From positions 14,813 to 23,983 of the forward strand of contig MFKM01000038.1 of assembly GCA_001779575.1 (NCBI GenBank): a DNA stretch of 9,171 nt, read 5' to 3'. A program made the translations under genes and the position numbers. The DNA is from Candidatus Jorgensenbacteria bacterium RIFCSPLOWO2_12_FULL_42_11 (lineage in GTDB: Bacteria > Patescibacteriota > Minisyncoccia > UBA6257 > MFKM01). The notes under the pieces are model-generated. The model was not told where the DNA came from and ran no database searches. It was given only the letters and a program-made list of their open reading frames with translations. Positions 6,591-9,171 of the stretch are shown here, in pieces (the stretch's first letter is position 1; each line of letters starts with the position of its first letter).

Positions 6591-6649
6591 GAGAGTAAAA
6601 ATACGCTTATCGCAAAAACAAAAATTATCCTGAATTTCAAATCTCAATT

Positions 6650-7969
6650 ATGAAAAATTCCATATTTCATATTCCATATTCCATATTCTTTTTTGTCTTT
6701 CTACTTTCCACTTTCTACTTTCCACTTTCTGCTATTTACGCCGCCAACCCCCAAGAACTTAAAAATGAAATCAGTCAAAAAAGCGCCGAACTCCAACAGA
6801 TTGAAACCGAACGCCAACAAATTTTAAATAGTCTTAACGAATTAAGCAAAGAAAACCGCACTCTTCAAAAAGATATTAAAAAGAACGAATATCAAATTAG
6901 CCAGTTAAATTTAACCATCAAATCAAGCCAGATTAATATTGAAAAACTTGGCCTGGAAATTAAATCCTTGGAAAACGAAATTAAAAGTATTGAAGATAAA
7001 TCAATTTTCAAGAAAGAAGCGATTACCAAATTATTGAGGGAGCTTCGGGAAAAAGAAAACGAAAATCTACTGACAATTTTATTAAAAAATAAAAGTCTGG
7101 CTGAAAGTGTTTTTGAAACCCAAGAACTGCTTGATTTTAATAACGGTTTAACTTCGGAAGTAACCAATCTGCGGCGTCTTCACGAAGAACGTTCACGGAA
7201 ATTTGATGAAATTTCCGCGAGCAAACAAGGGCAAGAATCGGAAAATTATAATTTGAAAAATAGAAAATTAATAGTGGAAGACCAAAAAACCGAACGGCGG
7301 AATCTTTTGACGCTCAATAAAAAGCAAGAGAAAAATTATCAGCAGAGGATTGAAGAGTTGGAAAAACAACAAGCCGAAATCAATACGGAAATTGAAGAAA
7401 TTGAAGCCGAATTGAGGAAAAAAATTGACCCGACGGCTTTGCCGACGCCCCGGCCCGGAGTTTTGGCGATGCCTCTTAAATTGAATTTGATTCAAAATCT
7501 GACCCAGAACTACGGAGCGACAAATTTTGCCCAGTTGACTTATAGCAGTAAATTTCATAATGGCGTTGACATTGGAGCGCCTCTGGGAACGCCTATCTTC
7601 GCGGCGGAGAGCGGCCGAGTTATAGCGGTGGGAAACACCGATGCCTATTGTCCGCCTGTTTGGTACGGCCGGAAAAAATATGGAGGTTCTTACGGAAAAT
7701 ATATTGTCATCAAACACGAAAACAATCTCTCAACATTATATTCCCATCTTTCTTTGTCAGTCGTGAAAATCGGCGACATTGTCAATAGGGGAGACTTGAT
7801 TAGTTATAGCGGCAATACCGGTTTTTCAACCGGTCCCCATCTTCATTTTACTATTTACGCTAATATTTACAGCGCCGGAGAGAAATTATTATCCCCGGAA
7901 ATAAAAAACAGCGTTCACTGCGGCCCCCAGCCATACGGAGCAACCATGAATCCCCTTGATTATTTATAA
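6650..7969 (+). CDS. Exported coiled-coil M23 (LytM-type) peptidoglycan peptidase
   Basis: A 439-residue protein in the style of EnvC/PcsB-like wall hydrolases. Residues 1-31 form a signal peptide (KN, a hydrophobic core, then SAIYA before ANPQ). Residues 36-258 are a long, charged, Leu/Glu/Lys/Gln-rich coiled coil, probably two helical arms. A proline linker (PTALPTPRPG, 261-270) leads to the M23 domain (about 283-405). The zinc ligands are all present: His303 and Asp307 in HNGVD, and His399 in GPHLHF. The catalytic histidines are His366 (YSH) and His397. It is therefore predicted to be an active metallo-endopeptidase that cleaves peptide bonds in peptidoglycan outside the membrane. Cys334 and Cys424 flank the domain core and could form a disulfide. 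The coiled coil suggests control by a membrane partner, as FtsEX does for EnvC, but no such gene is in view. The start codon has no Shine-Dalgarno sequence and is chosen because it gives the complete signal peptide. The 5' coding DNA is made of 7-bp repeats. Confidence 0.9.
   Translation: MKNSIFHIPYSIFFFVFLLSTFYFPLSAIYAANPQELKNEISQKSAELQQIETERQQILNSLNELSKENRTLQKDIKKNEYQISQLNLTIKSSQINIEKLGLEIKSLENEIKSIEDKSIFKKEAITKLLRELREKENENLLTILLKNKSLAESVFETQELLDFNNGLTSEVTNLRRLHEERSRKFDEISASKQGQESENYNLKNRKLIVEDQKTERRNLLTLNKKQEKNYQQRIEELEKQQAEINTEIEEIEAELRKKIDPTALPTPRPGVLAMPLKLNLIQNLTQNYGATNFAQLTYSSKFHNGVDIGAPLGTPIFAAESGRVIAVGNTDAYCPPVWYGRKKYGGSYGKYIVIKHENNLSTLYSHLSLSVVKIGDIVNRGDLISYSGNTGFSTGPHLHFTIYANIYSAGEKLLSPEIKNSVHCGPQPYGATMNPLDYL
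6658..6688 (+). repeat. Heptamer tandem array inside the M23 signal-peptide codons
   Basis: TTCCATA (6658-6664), TTTCATA (6665-6671), TTCCATA (6672-6678), TTCCATA (6679-6685) and a partial TTC (6686-6688) run in tandem. The array encodes residues 3-13 of the M23 precursor. Seven is not a multiple of three, so loss or gain of one unit would shift the frame. Confidence 0.8.
6698..6732 (+). repeat. Second heptamer array inside the M23 signal-peptide codons
   Basis: Five heptamers in a row: TTTCTAC, TTTCCAC, TTTCTAC, TTTCCAC, TTTCTGC. The first four make two perfect copies of a 14-bp unit (6698-6711, 6712-6725). It encodes the end of the hydrophobic core (residues 17-28), in a different heptamer family from the array at 6658, separated from it by a T-rich spacer. 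Confidence 0.8.
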
Positions 7970-7990
7970 AATTAATTTTCCAATTAAAAT

Positions 7991-8401
7991 ATGAAATCTA
8001 AAATTTTATTTTTATTCATTCCGATTTTGATAATCATTTTATCAATAACCGGAATTTCTTTAGCCGAAGTGAAAATTTCCGATATACCAACTCCGGAAAA
8101 AATTCAAAATTTAATTCCGCGGCCCCTGACCGAAATTTTTAAGGTATTTAATAATATACACATTGATTTTTCCAAACTGCCATTTTTTGACCGATTAATG
8201 AGCATTATTCCAAAATCAGGCGAAGAGGTTGGTAATGGCTTCCGGTGGTTAACCCGAGGCCTGAATAACACGAATGACTGGCTAAAAAACCATATCGGGC
8301 TGGATATTATTTTTATGGTTAAAAAAATAGGAGAATTTTTCGTCTGGATTTTTCAGGGAATCGCCGATTTAATTAAAACCGGATTGTCATTTGTAAAATA
8401 A
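7991..8401 (+). CDS. Small exported or membrane-anchored protein, unknown function
   Basis: A 136-residue protein I do not recognise. Residues 1-25 look like a signal peptide: MKSK, a run of Leu/Ile/Phe, then an S-L-A site before EVK. The mature part has short proline-containing segments (DIPTPEKI, NLIPRPL), an aromatic and Asn-rich centre (FRWLTRGLNNTNDWLKN, 84-100) and a C-terminal stretch (about 103-135) of amphipathic to hydrophobic character ending in Lys, which may lie on or in a membrane. It has no cysteine and no visible catalytic motif. It starts 21 bases after the M23 stop with no terminator or promoter between, so it is probably co-transcribed and may act with the peptidase outside the cytoplasm. 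The start at 7991 gives a complete signal sequence. Normal codon use and a convincing export signal argue it is real. Confidence 0.75.
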   Translation: MKSKILFLFIPILIIILSITGISLAEVKISDIPTPEKIQNLIPRPLTEIFKVFNNIHIDFSKLPFFDRLMSIIPKSGEEVGNGFRWLTRGLNNTNDWLKNHIGLDIIFMVKKIGEFFVWIFQGIADLIKTGLSFVK

Positions 8402-8406
8402 AGTAA

Positions 8407-8459
8407 GGTTATTTTACGATAGTTCTTTATGTCGTTTAAAGAACTGTTGTAAAATAACC
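8407..8459 (+). repeat. 23-bp stem-loop with 7-base loop
   Basis: GGTTATTTTAC (8407-8417) pairs with GTAAAATAACC (8449-8459). GAT (8418-8420) pairs with GTT (8446-8448) through G-U, A-U and U-G pairs. AGTTCTTTA (8421-8429) pairs with TAAAGAACT (8437-8445). In RNA this gives an unbroken 23-bp stem closed by a 7-base loop (TGTCGTT). It begins 6 bases after the stop codon of the small exported protein. There is no T-run, so it is not a standard terminator. Wobble-only differences in the middle suggest the RNA form may be what matters. Confidence 0.75.
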
Positions 8460-8462
8460 GCG

Positions 8463-8501
8463 ACCTTTTACGTCGGATTTTTACTATCCGACGTAAAAGG
8501 T
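8463..8501 (+). repeat. Perfect 16-bp stem-loop with 7-base loop
   Basis: ACCTTTTACGTCGGAT (8463-8478) and its exact reverse complement (8486-8501) flank the loop TTTTACT. It lies 3 bases after the previous stem-loop, has the same loop length, and shares TTTTACG in the left arm and GTAAAA in the right arm. The two may descend from one element or form a single folded RNA. No T-tract follows. Confidence 0.75.
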
Positions 8502-8520
8502 ATATTGTGCGACACATATA
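8501..8520 (+). repeat. Third, smaller hairpin of the 8407-8520 cluster
   Basis: TGTG (8506-8509) pairs with CACA (8513-8516) around CGA. After one bulged T, TATA (8501-8504) pairs with TATA (8517-8520). The stem is weak and AT-rich and may be chance, but it abuts the perfect stem-loop before it. Confidence 0.35.
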
Positions 8521-8535
8521 CTCATTGAATAGCCA

Positions 8536-8563
8536 TTGAAAATCCTTATTCCCCTGCTAAAAT
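8536..8563 (+). promoter_or_regulatory. Promoter of the nuclease-like gene, extended -10
   Basis: TTGAAA (8536-8541) and TAAAAT (8558-8563) are separated by 16 bases, and TG at 8555-8556 makes an extended -10. Each hexamer matches 5/6 of the consensus. CCCTG (8552-8556) and CAGGG (8565-8569) form an inverted repeat around the -10, a possible operator. The predicted leader is only about 5-6 bases, and AGGGA (8566-8570), five bases before the ATG, could serve as the only Shine-Dalgarno-like site in the window. Confidence 0.6.
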
Positions 8564-8575
8564 ACAGGGATACTT

Positions 8576-9171
8576 ATGTACTATTCCAATCTGGAACATT
8601 TTAAAGGTTTGAGCGGCTATGAAATAGACGGGGCTTGGTATCCCCGGGTTACCAAAATCATTGATATCAAAGCCAAGCCGGCGCTTTATCGTTTTTACGC
8701 CGAAATGAATAGTTTTAACGAAGGAGAAGCGATTAAAAAACAATCGGCGACCGAAGGCACCTTAATCCACGAGATTGTTGAACAAATTCTGATTGGCCAG
8801 TCCCCCGTCATTGATCCAAGCATTGCTCCGGCCATTGAGGCCTTTTTGGAATTGCGGGAAAACAAGAACATTCAAGTTGATGAACAGTTCGTGGAAAAAC
8901 AAATTGTGCATTTTGACGAACGTTACGCCGGCACTCTTGACGCGTTAGCCCTGATTGACGGCAAATTCGGCGTTTTAGACATCAAAACTTCCCAAGCGAT
9001 TTACCGCGATTACAATCTCCAGACCGCGGCTTATATGGCGGCCGTCCAGAATGAGCATAAAAATATTCAGACGCGGTGGATTTTAAGAATTGACCAGATT
9101 AAGACCTGCCTTGAATGCGGCGCCACTCTGCGTCAAAAAGGCGGCCGGGAAAAAATAAAACTGCCCTGGAT
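8576..9171 (+). CDS. PD-(D/E)XK nuclease-like protein (partial, runs off the end)
   Basis: The frame is open from the ATG at 8576 to the window edge, giving 198 codons with no stop. The pattern fits the RecB/Cas4-like PD-(D/E)XK nuclease superfamily: TEGTLIHEIVEQ (59-70) with a conserved-type His, YAGTLDALALIDG (about 115-127) with the first metal Asp, VLDIKTS (131-137) with the Asp-x-Lys core, and QTAAYMAA (147-154) as the QxxxY motif. These predict metal-dependent DNA cleavage. A Cys pair, CLECG, lies near residue 178 and may begin a metal-binding site; the rest is outside the window. Cas4 is not supported, because no 4Fe-4S cysteine set is seen and no CRISPR array is nearby. Phage-type or repair exonucleases are alternatives. 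It has its own promoter and is separated from the wall genes by the stem-loop cluster, so it is probably an independent unit. Confidence 0.8.
   Translation, partial: MYYSNLEHFKGLSGYEIDGAWYPRVTKIIDIKAKPALYRFYAEMNSFNEGEAIKKQSATEGTLIHEIVEQILIGQSPVIDPSIAPAIEAFLELRENKNIQVDEQFVEKQIVHFDERYAGTLDALALIDGKFGVLDIKTSQAIYRDYNLQTAAYMAAVQNEHKNIQTRWILRIDQIKTCLECGATLRQKGGREKIKLPW

Noticed and set aside
6658..6732. CRISPR-like repeat array
   Set aside because: The units are 7 bases, contiguous and without spacers; they are simple tandem repeats inside a coding region.
7268..7717. 149-codon minus-strand open frame inside the M23 gene
   Set aside because: It lies wholly within a gene with clear domain motifs, and its translation shows no recognisable domain; it is a shadow frame.
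8403..8520. tRNA or intrinsic terminator
   Set aside because: The folds are simple long hairpins with no cloverleaf, T-loop or CCA end, and no T-tract follows any of the stems.
8576..9171. Cas4 nuclease
   Set aside because: The PD-(D/E)XK motifs fit many families, the cysteine set for a 4Fe-4S cluster is not seen in the available part, and there is no CRISPR array or other cas gene.

Overview
The window is a compact, nearly fully coding stretch with all genes on the + strand. It looks like a cell-envelope locus (a remnant of the division and cell wall, or dcw, cluster) from a small-genome bacterium. A Patescibacteria/CPR (Parcubacteria-type) host is most likely. This rests on AT-leaning wall genes, tiny intergenic gaps, almost no Shine-Dalgarno sequences, a D-aminoacylase-like gene inside the wall cluster and a coiled-coil M23 peptidase. 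The taxonomic call is inference; there is no rRNA or marker phylogeny here.

Layout. Positions 1-54 hold the possible tail of an upstream gene overlapping mraY. mraY (44-1105) is followed by two adjoining stem-loops (1102-1194) and a promoter placed immediately before the next start codon. At 1253-2701 is a full-length N-acyl-D-amino-acid deacylase homologue that has lost nearly all of its metal ligands. It overlaps ftsW (2701-3813) by one base, and murG (3824-4975) follows. A well-formed intrinsic terminator (5073-5108) closes this unit. gltX (true start 5137) begins a new unit from a promoter overlapping the terminator's T-tract. Then comes an exported coiled-coil M23 peptidase (6650-7969) whose signal-peptide DNA is made of 7-bp tandem repeats, and a small exported protein of unknown function (7991-8401). 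A cluster of three stem-loops (8407-8520), a good promoter (8536-8563) and the first 198 codons of a PD-(D/E)XK nuclease-like protein (8576-end) complete the window.

How they work together. MraY makes lipid I, MurG converts it to lipid II, FtsW (SEDS family) polymerises it, and the M23 protein probably cuts or remodels peptidoglycan outside the membrane. The deacylase homologue occupies the place murD holds in the classical mraY-murD-ftsW-murG order. It is predicted to be a pseudoenzyme, so a regulatory or scaffold role in wall synthesis is a reasonable hypothesis. GltX is housekeeping. The nuclease fragment is unrelated to the wall genes.

The most unusual points are the metal-stripped deacylase inside the wall operon, the leaderless-looking promoters, the heptamer arrays that build a signal peptide, and the stem-loop clusters that fill every larger gap. 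I saw no CRISPR array, tRNA, rRNA or insertion sequence.
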